Origin: Marvania coccoides
Lineage: Eukaryota > Chlorophyta > Trebouxiophyceae > Chlorellales > Chlorellaceae
Assembly (NCBI GenBank): GCA_963854735.1
Contig: OY978099.1
Span: forward strand, 2,108,001-2,172,000
Direction: 5' to 3'
DNA: 64,000 bases
The translations under genes were made by a program, and so were the position numbers. The notes beneath the pieces are model-generated. The model was not told the DNA's origin, did no database searches, and worked only from the letters and a program-made list of their open reading frames with translations. Positions 1 to 9,409 of the stretch are shown here, piece after piece; position 1 is the stretch's first letter; each line of letters opens with the position of its first letter.

Positions 1-227
1 GAATGCAATTTAACGCAATGCGAAACTATATAACTATATAACGAAACTATGTATACTATAATGTTTGAAGAGGGAAAAGATTACGGACATCCTGAAAAAA
101 AAAATTAAAGATAAAGCCCTACGACAAAATTCGAAAATGTATATCTAGGCAAATGAGGTAAATGGTTGCCAGTTATCAAGCGAGATTTACAATGGTTCTG
201 GGGTGCACATTTCCTGCCATGCTACTG

Positions 228-297
228 GCTGCACCCCCCCACCCCCCCACTCCCTTCGCCTCCCCCCCACACCCCCACTCCCACCCCACCCTCCGGC
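228..297. repeat. C-rich low-complexity tract
   Basis: Runs of C broken by single A or T. The first ~390 bases around it show no convincing gene. Confidence 0.8.
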
Positions 298-394
298 TAG
301 AAACTCTTGTATTCGATCTGCCTTAGGGGGAGTGCCCTAAGGAGACCATGCATAGGCGGCTGGGAGGTCCTGGAAATTTACAAACTTACATTGC

Positions 395-480
395 TCCTTG
401 GCTTAAGTCAGGCTTAAGTCTGGCTTACGGTCCTAAGCCTAGCTTTAAGTTTGGATTACCCATGGATTACAATATTGCGA
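395..480 (+). repeat. Dispersed repeat R1, copy 1
   Basis: It carries the diagnostic alternation of GGCTTAAGTC, GGCTTA and CCTAAGCC words. It aligns with 24801-24912 over most of its length. Other members lie at 32899-33085, 41641-41852, 43990-44165 and about 46990-47060. No coding potential is seen. A small non-autonomous element is possible, but no terminal repeats were identified. Confidence 0.6.
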
Positions 481-489
481 CACTTATAT

Positions 490-1045
490 ACATTGCTTGC
501 ACTCACCTCCTCCTGTTATGCTTGCTTTTAATTTTGGCGCAATGTTTTCTGCGCTTGCATTTTCGCAAATATAGATGAAAGGCGGCGAGAAATTGTTGTC
601 AGGAAACCCCCGTTTCTTGGGCGCTTTTCTCACCCTTCTTTCCCTACAACTTTGCAGGTGAGATCCTTTCACTTATTACCTTTAAACACTCGGGGGTGTG
701 AAATTTCTGGACCATTTTATTATTTTATTTTTACACAAATTGCGAAGGAAACACCACATCTATAGAAGATTAGGAAGGTCTTTGATGTGGTCAAGTATTT
801 GGACGAGGGAAACCTTTGAGTAGGAACAGTGCACCTACTATAGGCGTCTTTATACATTTAGCCACAATCTACAGAAGAATTGGAATCGGTCTTTGATTGT
901 GGTACACTCGATAAGTGACTGGACGAGAGAAACCTTTCAGTAGGAACTGTTCACCTTCCATAGGGTGTCTCTTTAAATCTTTATTTTTGGTTGAGAAATA
1001 AAGCTGACCTTAATCATCCTCAGGTGCTTATTGGGCATATGATGA
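490..1045 (+). repeat. Dispersed repeat R2, longest copy
   Basis: This roughly 555 bp non-coding repeat matches 54550-54965 on the opposite strand nearly end to end. Parts recur at 1561-1625, 12400-12615, 14396-14492 and 34845-34995. Its right half holds two similar ~115 bp units (about 745-850 and 858-980). Each has a hairpin whose arms differ between the units in a compensating way (CCACATC/GATGTGG against CCACAATC/GATTGTGG). The first bases of R2 recur just downstream, near 1057-1090. Confidence 0.65.
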
Positions 1046-1110
1046 AGAAAGTGTTATATTGCTTGCACTCACCTCCTCCTGATATGCATGCCAGCTTTCT
1101 TCGCGGCTTG

Positions 1111-1129
1111 TAAACCCTAAACCCTAAAG
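1111..1129. repeat. Telomere-like CCCTAAA units
   Basis: About two and a half tandem CCCTAAA units, the plant and green-algal telomere motif, lie between an R2 fragment and two hairpins. Confidence 0.6.
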
Positions 1130-1130
1130 C

Positions 1131-1205
1131 CATGCTTTCACTGCAAGCAACTGCAATGAAAGCATGCTTTCTTCTATCAATCTATCGAAGCAGGACTGCT
1201 TCGAT
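1131..1205. repeat. Two adjacent short hairpins
   Basis: Arms CATGCTTTCA (1131-1140) and TGAAAGCATG (1157-1166) pair perfectly. So do ATCGAAGCAG (1184-1193) and CTGCTTCGAT (1196-1205), with a 2-base loop. They lie next to the telomere-like units. From 1206 to 1725 I see no gene, only an R2 scrap at 1561-1625. Confidence 0.6.
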
Positions 1206-1724
1206 GTTACCGCTCGACAGTGTGATACAAGCTGCTGCTGGGCTGGCGGCAGTCTCAGCAGGCACCTGGGCGACACGAATCGCCCACCCCGCCACCGTTC
1301 ATTGGCAGGTAGTTCCTCACCGCCTTCCTCACCATGCATTCTTTAGACGATTGGGGCATAGATGCACCTGGGGGAGCACCTGATCCGCAGGGAAGCAGCA
1401 GGGAGGAGTGCGGCGGAGGCGACGCAGAGCGGCGATGACGGGAAAATGAATTGCATGATGACTATGAGAAGAAGAAAATCACATGACTGAATGAATGAAC
1501 TGCGTGTGGAGACATTGGATTACCAATAGTCCGAAAATGCATCCCTGTCTAACAACGGAATTAGAAGAAAGCGTTTAATGTTGGCGCAATGTTTTTTTTA
1601 GCCCGGATTTTTGCAAATATAAAAAAATGGATGTAGGATCTAAGCCGCAAATAGGTTAGCCACGGTCTGTGTCTATTGCTCTGAGTGCATGCCCCGAGTT
1701 GCTCGCATGACCGTAAACCAGAGC

Positions 1725-1890
1725 GAACACTTTCCCACGCCCAACCTGAAAGATCTAAATCAACTAACCATAACATAAAGTCCCCAAAACGCGTCTCTCG
1801 CACAGTAACAGTTACATTCCTACTCACAATATCATATCTGCTCCTCCGCGCTCCACAACAATCCTCGGCCCTCCCAAAATTATACGATCA
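1725..1890 (+). repeat. Diverged repeat paired with 9410-9585
   Basis: The block aligns, with many differences, to the reverse complement of 9410-9585. Shared words include GATCTAAA, CCCCAAAACGCG and ATACGATCAT. Function is unknown; it probably belongs to an old element into or next to which element C inserted. Confidence 0.4.
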
Positions 1891-1903
1891 TTTTTTCCAA
1901 CCA

Positions 1904-2027
1904 TGTTACAGTGTGGACAGCATGCGCAGCATGTACGAGGATCTTACTTAGAAAGGCCTCATCACCCGCACCCGACTGATTCCTCCTTAGTTCTTAATAT
2001 ACAGAATATAGATAAGAGCCTGTAACA
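1904..2027 (+). mobile_element. Element C copy 1, 5' LTR
   Basis: This 124 bp LTR begins TGTTACAG and ends TGTAACA. Matching LTRs lie at 6578-6702 and 27393-27517, and partial ones at 6865-6954 and 28565-28579. The internal region continues at 2028-2259, is interrupted by a gag-only LTR element (2260-5574), and resumes at 5575. No target-site duplication survives around this copy (AACCA on the left). Confidence 0.8.
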
Positions 2028-2259
2028 GTATTTGATCGATTACTACTAAGGACCTACTTGAGTAAGTAGCCCTTGGTTTTTACGTCCATTTTTGTTTGAT
2101 CTTTCCCTGACCTCTGACACGGGGCGGTATGCGCGAAAGCGCGTCCGCCCCACCCCTTTTCCGTGCGAAATGGTGTGAAAGCCCATGAGCGCGAGTGGTG
2201 CGAAAGCCCAACAAAATCTGGTCTCACACTGGTTCCGAAAGGACCATGCTCTGCAAAGG

Positions 2260-2553
2260 TGTAGCAGCACAAGCTGCACTCCTTTGTTTCTCCTTACTTT
2301 AATCCCATCGAATAGCCATCTGACTTAGCATTCCAAATATGCCTCCACCTCTCTTTGATTCCTATTGCATGGCTATTTATGCCACTTCCCTTTCAGACAC
2401 AAGCCCACGTATGCATTCTCCCTTTCTTGGCACACGTCTCGCACGCGCCTCCCTTTTATAAGACTGCGCCTCCCCATTCTCGGGGCATTAGTTATTATTG
2501 CCATAATTAGTCCTGTAAATACTCATACTAATAGAACTAGTCCCTCTATTACA
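2260..2553 (+). repeat. 5' LTR of gag-only element
   Basis: 294 bp, TGTAGCAGCA...CTATTACA. By eye it equals 5281-5574 base for base. A TATA-like motif near 2454 could serve as promoter. Confidence 0.85.
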
Positions 2554-2879
2554 CTTGGTTTCGACTCATTTGCAAAAAAATCATATCAAGGTCCTTGAAC
2601 GAGCACGTATATCGGCGCTGTTCAAGTGCTCACCTCCCCATTCATATTTTCATACACTGGTAGAAGGTTTTGTGCCGTGCCAGAGACACACTTCAACCTC
2701 TAGACCACTATATCTAGAATATTCTAGAACACCCAATCGAAAAGAAAAAACGCGTATGCACAATTTCTATCAGTCCTAAACACACTAGGCTTAACTTCAA
2801 CACGAGGCTAAACTCAACTTCAAGCCCTACCCACAACACCCATCCACCCACCCACCTTTCATCAAGACCCCCCCCTGCA

Positions 2880-3878
2880 ATGGAGCCCCCTCAACCAGCG
2901 CCTGCATTGGAGCAGCCCAGCGTTGCAGAGGTATTGGCCCACTTACGCCAACTCACCATCCAACAGGAGGATTTGGCGAACCAACTACGCATCCTCCACG
3001 GCGAGAACGCCATTCTCCGTCAAACCGTCAGCGAGCGCCCACCCCCTTCCCAAGCCACTGCCTTCATCCAACAAGAAGCCAAGGTGTCCAAGTTCTCTGG
3101 AGAAGCCACCACTATCACGGCTGAGGACTTTCTCAAGGAGCTGCGCGCAGTTGCGTTCCACGCTCGCCAACTGGGTCCCCAGGAGAAGATCGCCTTTGCA
3201 GTGCGCAACACTGTCGGCCCTGCACGCGAGTGGGTCGTTAACGTGTCTAGTAAATCCTCCCCCAACGACCCCTTCCACACCTTTGAAGACTTTGCTGCCG
3301 CCCTCACCAAGCAATTTGCGAGCGTCAACTCCAAAGACATCGCCGCCAACGCCTTGCGCGCCATCAACCAAGACACCAAGGAGTCTACCACCGCCTTCTA
3401 CACAAGGTTCATCCACGGGGTGCAGCGCTACGAGACAGCTGGGGGACAGCTCTCCGACGACACCAAACTCGAGAAATTCAAGTTCCAGCTTTTGCGCCCC
3501 CACCACATGGCTTTAGACAACCACATCGCTGGCAAGCGCGCAGACGACCCTACGTACGACATCACGCTCGACGGCGCACTCCGCTTTCTCGCGCAGCTGG
3601 AGGGTAACCCCCTTCAGTTTGAAGAACACGGCGCCTCCTACACCCCCATGGAGATCAATGCTTTCCTTTCCAACCCCTACCTCAACAACAAGCGTGGCGA
3701 TAGGCGCCTGCCACAACATGCGCGCGTGTACCACTACAACGCGCAACAGCGGTCCTTCAACGAAGACCGCACCAATGACAACCATGACGACAAGCCCCCA
3801 ACCAAGACCACCAAGACTTGCTTCAAGTGCGGAGCCCCCAACTGGGCCGACGGCCACCAATGCGCAACCAAGTGGTGA
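2880..3878 (+). CDS. Gag protein of Ty3/gypsy-type LTR retrotransposon
   Basis: This 332-residue protein would form the retrotransposon particle and bind its RNA. Residues about 14-55 look like a coiled coil, about 85-225 match the retrotransposon gag (capsid) fold, and residues 314-328 form a C-X2-C-X8-H-X-C zinc knuckle (CFKCGAPNW...GHQC), a spacing common in gypsy gag. The ATG sits about 325 bases after the LTR, and the frame is open to a stop just past the knuckle. No pol follows. A related, frameshifted gag lies at 50655-51771 on the other strand. The reading frame looks intact, so this copy may still be expressed. Confidence 0.85.
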   Translation: MEPPQPAPALEQPSVAEVLAHLRQLTIQQEDLANQLRILHGENAILRQTVSERPPPSQATAFIQQEAKVSKFSGEATTITAEDFLKELRAVAFHARQLGPQEKIAFAVRNTVGPAREWVVNVSSKSSPNDPFHTFEDFAAALTKQFASVNSKDIAANALRAINQDTKESTTAFYTRFIHGVQRYETAGGQLSDDTKLEKFKFQLLRPHHMALDNHIAGKRADDPTYDITLDGALRFLAQLEGNPLQFEEHGASYTPMEINAFLSNPYLNNKRGDRRLPQHARVYHYNAQQRSFNEDRTNDNHDDKPPTKTTKTCFKCGAPNWADGHQCATKW

Positions 3879-5262
3879 ATTAGCAACTTGCGTCGCACGG
3901 CTTCTTGCAGCAACGACTTTGCTATCGTGTCTACCATTTCACTTTGCTTACTATCTAAGCAGCTGACCATATCTACCCTACTTGTTTAGACTTCTTCACT
4001 AGCGGCTCCACCACCCCGCCCCTCCAATGGCATCCATTCAAGTTCAAGTTTCAACTTAAAGTTCCAAGTTCCAAGTTTCATCTTCTTCAAGTTTCACGAC
4101 TTGTGCCCATGGAGTCACCACCAAGGGCACATGAAAGACCAACCTACAAACATCCTTGCGCATTTGCCACACATGGCCGCTCTTAGGGCCAAGTCGACGA
4201 GCGTATTTACCAGCAGACAAGCCCTGCATGGCATCCTCCATCAGCGAGACCATCTCTACCAACGAGAATGCGCAACAATCGCGCTAGTAGCCCGCGCCGC
4301 AGCTTGATCCCCTGCCGCCAAGGCCAAGAAAACCACACCTCTCCACATCCGCCCTACCTAGACTCCACCACCTTTATTACAGACCACCCTTCAGCATGCC
4401 CAGAAATCACGGAGCCATCGAAGACGCGAGCCTCACTCTTCAGCATGCCCATAGGTGGCCACTTAATGGAGCCATCGAAGCTTAACGCCGCCCTTCAGCA
4501 TGCCCGGATATCACGGTGCCATCGAAGCCGTCCATTAAGACCAAGCTCACGTTTATCTTCCTTCTCACCGCAATCAAATTTCATCGACATTTTTCTCTGA
4601 GACCAAACTCATGACCACACCGTTGCCAACATGGACCTTCCCTACCTACGTGTCACCCTTGGGCCCCAGTGATACCCACCTTGCATTCTCCTCCACCGCC
4701 TCCGATTCTAAAGGGAGAACGGGCATCGCCAAGACCAAGAACTGATTTGCACCATGCAAGCCCTGCTCCCAATTGACATCATCAAGATCTATAGCTTATT
4801 GTGCCTGCTTGAAAGAGTAAAAGGGCGTTGCCACGGCATTTTAGCCAGCTGACACCCCTTCACCTCTGTCGTAGCACCACGCCACTTGCCGCTACCATTC
4901 CACCTCCGCGCCTCCCAAGTTACAAGATTCATCAACGATTCCATCATGGGTCCTACCCAATGCCTTCAATGCTTACCACGCGAATTACTAGACCAAGACG
5001 TTCTAGGTCCTCCCTGTCGTCCTCTGCCAAGTCTACACAATAACATCTTAAGACCAAGACCAAAACACAATATCAAGACCCCGCCAAGCACTTCTATGTG
5101 ACATTAATATGTATCACATCACTCTAGGAAAATTCGCTTTGACTTTTGCATTATTCAACTTATTCCCATCCATCTACGCTCCCTAGCGAACAACCACTCG
5201 CATTTTCAATTGAAATGTTTCATTACGTTTCTATGCTCGTGCCTTCAAAGAGGACGTAGCTC
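3879..5262 (+). other. Non-coding interior of gag-only element
   Basis: About 1.4 kb without a credible ORF. At 4386-4530 three imperfect units of about 50 bases each start CTTCAGCATGCCC and end GCCATCGAAG. The rest shows no recognisable domain. Polypurine bases at 5262-5280 mark the end of the interior. Confidence 0.6.
4386..4530 (+). repeat. Three imperfect tandem units
   Basis: Units start near 4386, 4437 and 4491. Each opens with CTTCAGCATGCCC and closes with GCCATCGAAG. They lie in the untranslated interior of the gag-only element and could be a packaging or dimerisation signal, which is inference. Confidence 0.6.
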
Positions 5263-5280
5263 TTTAGGAGGGAGGAAAGT

Positions 5281-5574
5281 TGTAGCAGCACAAGCTGCAC
5301 TCCTTTGTTTCTCCTTACTTTAATCCCATCGAATAGCCATCTGACTTAGCATTCCAAATATGCCTCCACCTCTCTTTGATTCCTATTGCATGGCTATTTA
5401 TGCCACTTCCCTTTCAGACACAAGCCCACGTATGCATTCTCCCTTTCTTGGCACACGTCTCGCACGCGCCTCCCTTTTATAAGACTGCGCCTCCCCATTC
5501 TCGGGGCATTAGTTATTATTGCCATAATTAGTCCTGTAAATACTCATACTAATAGAACTAGTCCCTCTATTACA
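5281..5574 (+). repeat. 3' LTR of gag-only element
   Basis: 294 bp copy of 2260-2553, directly preceded by the polypurine sequence AGGAGGGAGGAAAG. The same polypurine sequence precedes the LTR fragment at 7271-7435 on the opposite strand, so the two elements are related. Confidence 0.85.
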
Positions 5575-5811
5575 GCAGGTGTGGGCGTAGCGGGTCTCCC
5601 GATACGTCCAGTGGCCTTAGTTCAGCTTGGAAACGCTGATTAAGAGCCGAAAGGACCAGAGGACTTAAACAAAAATCGCAATTTTTGGGATGTACAATCA
5701 CTCCTAAAAAAATTCGCTTCTCTTCTGCTTCTGCAGAAGTGTGGACTCCCCTCGATATACTGAGGCAGAGTAGAGAAGAAAAACGCGATTTGCTCTAAGA
5801 GCTGACTGTCA

Positions 5812-6530
5812 ATGCCCACTGGCTTGGAAGAAGTTATTCCAGCCGAAGTAGGAGGTCACGTCACGGGACAGGATCACGGAGCGCCTGGAGAAGATCAGGC
5901 AGCGCCATCAAAGTCAGCAGCAGCTCCTTCCAGCGGCAAATACGAAAGCCCGCACAAAAGGAGGCGTAGGAGTGACAGAGAAGCGGCAAGAGAAGCGGCG
6001 AGGACACCGGTACTTTACGTTCCAGAAGAGCGGAAGTTTATCGTTGCAGACGTCAGCGCCGCAGCCCGCCAGACAATCCGCGCTTGCGCAGCAGCCAGTG
6101 CAGAGGCATCCAGGCAAGCACACGGCACAGCTGCATCAGTCCACAAGACAGCGGATCTCTTGCGGAAGAATCAGCGTGATACCAAAGACATCGTTTGCGC
6201 CACCGACGTCGCCACGCGCCGCCTGGACCGCTTTCAGCAGAGCAACACTCTCACCTGCAAGCAGATCGCGACGCCCTCTTCAACAAGAACGTCGAGCTTG
6301 CGTCGCAAATCCAGCAGAGGGTAGCGGACGCAAGTGTTGATCTAGTCAGTGCTCACAGCAAACTTCAAGCGAGCTTGGTGAAACAGGTGGAGCAAGTAGC
6401 AGCTGAGCGGGACGACTTCCGAGACAAGTACTACCACTATCAAAGCAAGAGCAACCATTTGCTGAGGGCTGTTGCCCATGTTTTGGTTGATTTTGTGCTG
6501 CATGAACTTTCTCATGCATGCCTGTCCTGA
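5812..6530 (+). pseudogene. Element C coiled-coil protein, frameshifted copy
   Basis: The frame opens at an ATG (MPTGLEE...) just after a precise exon-exon style join at 5804/5805. It has a basic patch (KRRRRSDR, possible nuclear signal), an Ala-rich segment, then heptad-rich sequence predicted to coil. Compared with the copy at 47236-47748, one C is missing near 6253, so the second half is in another frame up to the stop at 6530. I do not recognise a family: it is not a usual gag, protease, RT or integrase. It is the only protein visible in element C, which is therefore probably non-autonomous. The C-terminal ~25 residues differ from copy 3. Confidence 0.6.
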
Positions 6531-6577
6531 ATAGTAAGTAAACGACGAGGACGTCTGTTTTTTAAAGGAGGGGATGA

Positions 6578-6702
6578 TGTTACAGTGTGGACAGCATGCG
6601 CAGCATGTACGAGGATCTTACTTAGAAAGGCCTCATCACCCGCACCCGACTGATTCCTCCTTAGTTCTTAATATACAGAAATATAGCGAAGAGCCTGTAA
6701 CA
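6578..6702 (+). mobile_element. Element C copy 1, 3' LTR
   Basis: 125 bp, TGTTACAG...TGTAACA, preceded by a purine-rich AAAGGAGGGGA tract. It is followed by internal sequence again (6703-6864) and a third, partial LTR ending at 6954, which suggests unequal recombination between copies. Confidence 0.8.
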
Positions 6703-6954
6703 GTATTTGATCGATTTCTACTAAGGACCTACTTGAGTAAGTAGCCCTTGGGTTTTACGTCCAGTTTTGTTTGATCTTTCCCTGACCTCTGGGGCGGTAT
6801 GCGCGAAAGCGCGTCCGCCCCACCCCTTTTCCTTGCGAAATGGTGCGAAAGCCCATGAGCGCGAGGATCTTATCTAGAAAGGCCTCATCACTCGCACCCG
6901 ACTGATTCCTCCTTAGTTCTTAATATACAGAAATGTAGAGAAGAGCCTGTAACA
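6703..6954 (+). mobile_element. Element C partial internal region and truncated LTR
   Basis: 6703-6864 repeats the start of the element C interior (compare 2028-2200). At about 6865 it jumps into the LTR sequence GAGGATCTTA and runs to TGTAACA at 6954. It is a rearranged tandem remnant. Confidence 0.65.
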
Positions 6955-7266
6955 GCGTCGACCTTTCGGGGGTCCGGCAGGATGCCGTCCTTCGTCACAA
7001 AATGCCCCAAGTATCGCAGCTCCGTCACTGCAAACGTGCACTTCTTTGCTGCTAGCAGCAGCCCCTGCTCCTTGATCTTCTCCAGCACTAACGCCAAGTG
7101 CACTGCGTGCTCTTCCACCGTCTTGCTGAACACCAGAATGTCATCCACGTACACCAGCGCAAACTTCCCCAAGTAGGGTCTCAGAATGTCGTTCATGAGC
7201 GCTTGAAATGTCGCAGGCGCGTTGGTCAACCCAAAAGGCATCACCAGCCACTCGTAATGCCAGTCG
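6955..7266 (-). pseudogene. Ty3/gypsy reverse transcriptase fragment
   Basis: Reading from 7266 downward gives a typical gypsy RT core: the segment MPFGLTNAPATFQ, then the catalytic YVDD box in LVYVDDILVFSKT, then RYLGHFVTKDGI. The fragment starts and ends inside the RT domain and joins element C LTR sequence at 6954/6955, so it is a dead piece. Integrase sequence of the same class lies nearby at 7457-8397. Confidence 0.85.
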
Positions 7267-7270
7267 GGGT

Positions 7271-7435
7271 CCTAAGCCCCCCTGTTAAGTTTTGGGGAGT
7301 GGTCTTGAATGCATGAAAATAGAAAGAGACAATAAGATGACAAGAGGAATGCAAAATACAGAATTAGAGCCATAGAAAGGTGTCATTACTCACTGTATTA
7401 TATATAAACAAAGAGGAGCAGCTGGTGCTGCTACA
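7271..7435 (-). mobile_element. Gypsy LTR fragment, minus strand
   Basis: Read on the minus strand it starts TGTAGCAGCACCAGC at 7435 and matches most of the 265 bp LTR at 51960-52224. It stops at about 7271, where RT sequence begins. A polypurine tract (about 7436-7455) precedes it, so this is the 3' LTR of the pol fragment above it. Confidence 0.75.
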
Positions 7436-7456
7436 ACTTTCCTCCCTCCTAAAATG

Positions 7457-8397
7457 TTACTTCTCGAAAAGATGCGTGGAGGGGAAATAGTAATAAACGA
7501 TGATGGTGTCGTGGCCGCGGGCTGTCTTGAGCAGGCCAGTGATGAAGTCTAGGGTAACTTGTTGCCAGCAGTAGTCAGGGATTGGCAGCGGGCGGAGGAG
7601 GCCGAGCGGAGATTTGTTGGAGTGCTTGACGAGTTGGCATTGAGGGCAAGTGCGCACGTAGTGCTCCACTTCCCCCCTCATTTTGGGCCAGAAGTAGGTG
7701 CGGCTGAGAGCGTCGTAGGTCTTGTCGCGGCCGAGGTGGCCGGCGTAAGCGGTGTCGTGATATTCGTTCAGCAAGGTGGCGCGGAGGGCCTGGTCATTGG
7801 GGACGTAGAGGGCTTCTTTCTTGGTGAGGTAGATGAGGCCATTGTGGATCTTGAAGTCGGTGGCGCGGAGGCGGCAGTTGTGCAGGCGGGGCGCAGCGGA
7901 GAAAATATCTTGGGCGAGCGTGTCGGTGGCGTAAGCTGTCTTCAGCTGGGCGGAGAAGCCAGGGTGAGGCGTGATGGAGCTGGACGTGGTGGCTGCATTA
8001 GTAGAAGGTGGGGCAGGGCAGTGGCCGGCATTGGCGGGGAGATGCGCAGTCGGTTGGCAGCGCGTGTGGCGATGCCATTGAGGTGCAGGTGGTCGAGTAT
8101 GAGAGAGAAGGGGTCATCGTGGTTAGATTGGTTGAACGCGGGGATGTCCTCGGGCAAGGGGAGGTCCAGGATGCGAACAGCGTTGGGTAGCGTGGCGGGG
8201 CGAGATTCGGGCGGCGGGTTAAGGCGGCTAAGGGCATCAACGGCGGCGTTGTCGGTACCCTTGATGTAATTGATAGCCAGGTCGTATTATTGGAGGAGCT
8301 CCATCCAGCGGGCTTGGCGTTGGTTGAGCTTGGGTTGCGTCTGTAGGTAAGTTAGCGAGCGGTGGTCTGTATTGACGGTAGTTGCATTGCCCAGCAG
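7457..8397 (-). pseudogene. Ty3/gypsy RNase H-integrase fragment
   Basis: From 8397 downward the translation shows RNase H sequence ([11 protein letters not shown]...QARWMELLQ, then an in-frame stop, then GTDNAAVDALSRL). A linker follows, then an integrase H2C2 zinc-binding domain with HLGRDKTYDALSRTYFWP and C-X2-C in RTCPQCQ. The catalytic core begins (LDFITGLL) but is cut off before most of its acidic residues, by a deletion running to the polypurine tract. The upstream end is joined to L1 sequence near 8400. It cannot make a working enzyme. Confidence 0.8.
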
Positions 8398-8404
8398 GTA
8401 GTGT

Positions 8405-8560
8405 CTCCAGGTGGAGAGGGCGCGCTACGTTGGGCGGCCGCATTCGCAGCGGACATGACGCTTGTGTGCTTCTGGTTCTTGCGAGGACGAAGAGCACATG
8501 GTTTTTCATTGCACATTCCCTTCTTTGGTAGCAATGCGTGCATCCTACCCATCCTACCCA
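8405..8560 (+). pseudogene. L1-like LINE 3' coding fragment (zinc-finger region)
   Basis: It translates to RLCASGSCEDEEHMVFHC, the zinc finger near the end of the L1-like ORF2 (compare about 20210-20270). It ends in a near-perfect palindrome (8561-8608) that joins it to an oppositely oriented RT piece. Confidence 0.75.
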
Positions 8561-8608
8561 CCTGGGGGCCAGCCCAGGTGGCAACCGCCACCTGCGCTGG
8601 CCCCCAGG
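8561..8608. repeat. Palindrome at an L1 foldback junction
   Basis: Arms of 22 bases (8561-8582 and 8587-8608) with a 4-base loop and one visible mismatch pair. The same junction, inverted and perfect, lies at 37720-37767. Confidence 0.85.
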
Positions 8609-9369
8609 TCTCTTCTCCGTATCCCAATGTTGGTATCACCTCTGCATTAAAGAATTCACCAAGAAGTCGTGCCGATGTATCCCCAGCTGTGCGCACCGCC
8701 GCCACATGACTGCCAGCGCCTCCCTCGCTGATTTCAGCCGTGCCCCCGCTGCCACCGCACGGAAATCCCTTCCAGCCGTGAATATCAGGCCTAAATATTT
8801 GAATTCTACCACCTCCAGCTGCACCCCCCTGTAGGTGACCCAAACGCTGCTGGGCCCGCTGCCCCCCCCCTTAGTCTTTGCCAGGCTCAGGGTGAGATCC
8901 CACTCCGCTGCGTATTCCGAAAGTGCCTCCAGCTGCACTTGGAGCCCCTCAATGCTCGTTGCCACCAGCGCCAGATCATCTGCATGGAGGAGAGGGGGGA
9001 CGGTGGTGTCTTGTAAATTTGGCAGATTTGCAGGGTCGCCCTGGCGTAAAATGCAGATCGTCAATGTAAAAACCAAACAGGTCACAGCTGGCAGGGTCGC
9101 CCTGCTTCAGCCCCATAGGGGAAAGGAATGGGGCTGAAAGACCCTCCAAAGTCTTAACCGAAATAGGGACGTTCGCGTATTGGGTTTTCATAGCATCAAG
9201 CATGAATCCAGCGATGCCCCTAGCCTGTAGCTTAGCCCAAAGTTTATCGCGCGGCACGGTATCATACGCCTTTTTGAAATCTACGAAAGCAACGTTAAGT
9301 GGATTATCATCAGCCTGGTGGCGTTCAACCAATGCACGTAGGGTAATAATGCTATCTTCAGTCATGTGA
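8609..9369 (-). pseudogene. L1-like reverse transcriptase fragment, minus strand
   Basis: From 9365 downward: FVDFKKAYDTVPRDKLW (RT motif A), GLKQGDPAS and FGFYIDDL (motif B), then after a frame change LLHADDLALVATS (catalytic ADD) and FKYLGLIFTAGRDF. It matches the middle of ORF2 in the copy at 15330-20653. Small duplications near 9050-9110 and frameshifts disable it. It starts partway into RT, so it is 5' truncated. Confidence 0.8.
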
Positions 9370-9409
9370 TGGGCGGAGGTTCTCGGTACTCGAAAATTTT
9401 CTCCGGCGG

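Larger units (their letters stand above)
2260..5574 (+). mobile_element. Gag-only LTR retrotransposon (TR-GAG type) nested in element C
   Basis: The element has two 294 bp LTRs (2260-2553 and 5281-5574), TG...CA bounded. They look identical by eye, so the insertion is recent. A TATA-like CTTTTATAAG lies inside each LTR. A primer-binding-type site starting TGGTTTCGACTC follows the left LTR after two bases, and a polypurine tract (about 5262-5280) precedes the right LTR. The interior has one gag ORF and no protease, RT or integrase, so it must rely on enzymes from another element. The uninterrupted site in the second element C copy (around 27743-27752) confirms nesting. No clean target-site duplication is visible (AAAGG left, GCAGG right). 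Confidence 0.85.

Noticed and set aside
745..980. Calling R2 a hammerhead ribozyme
   Set aside because: The CUGANGA half of the core is not present in canonical form; only the GGACGA...GAAAC part is suggestive.
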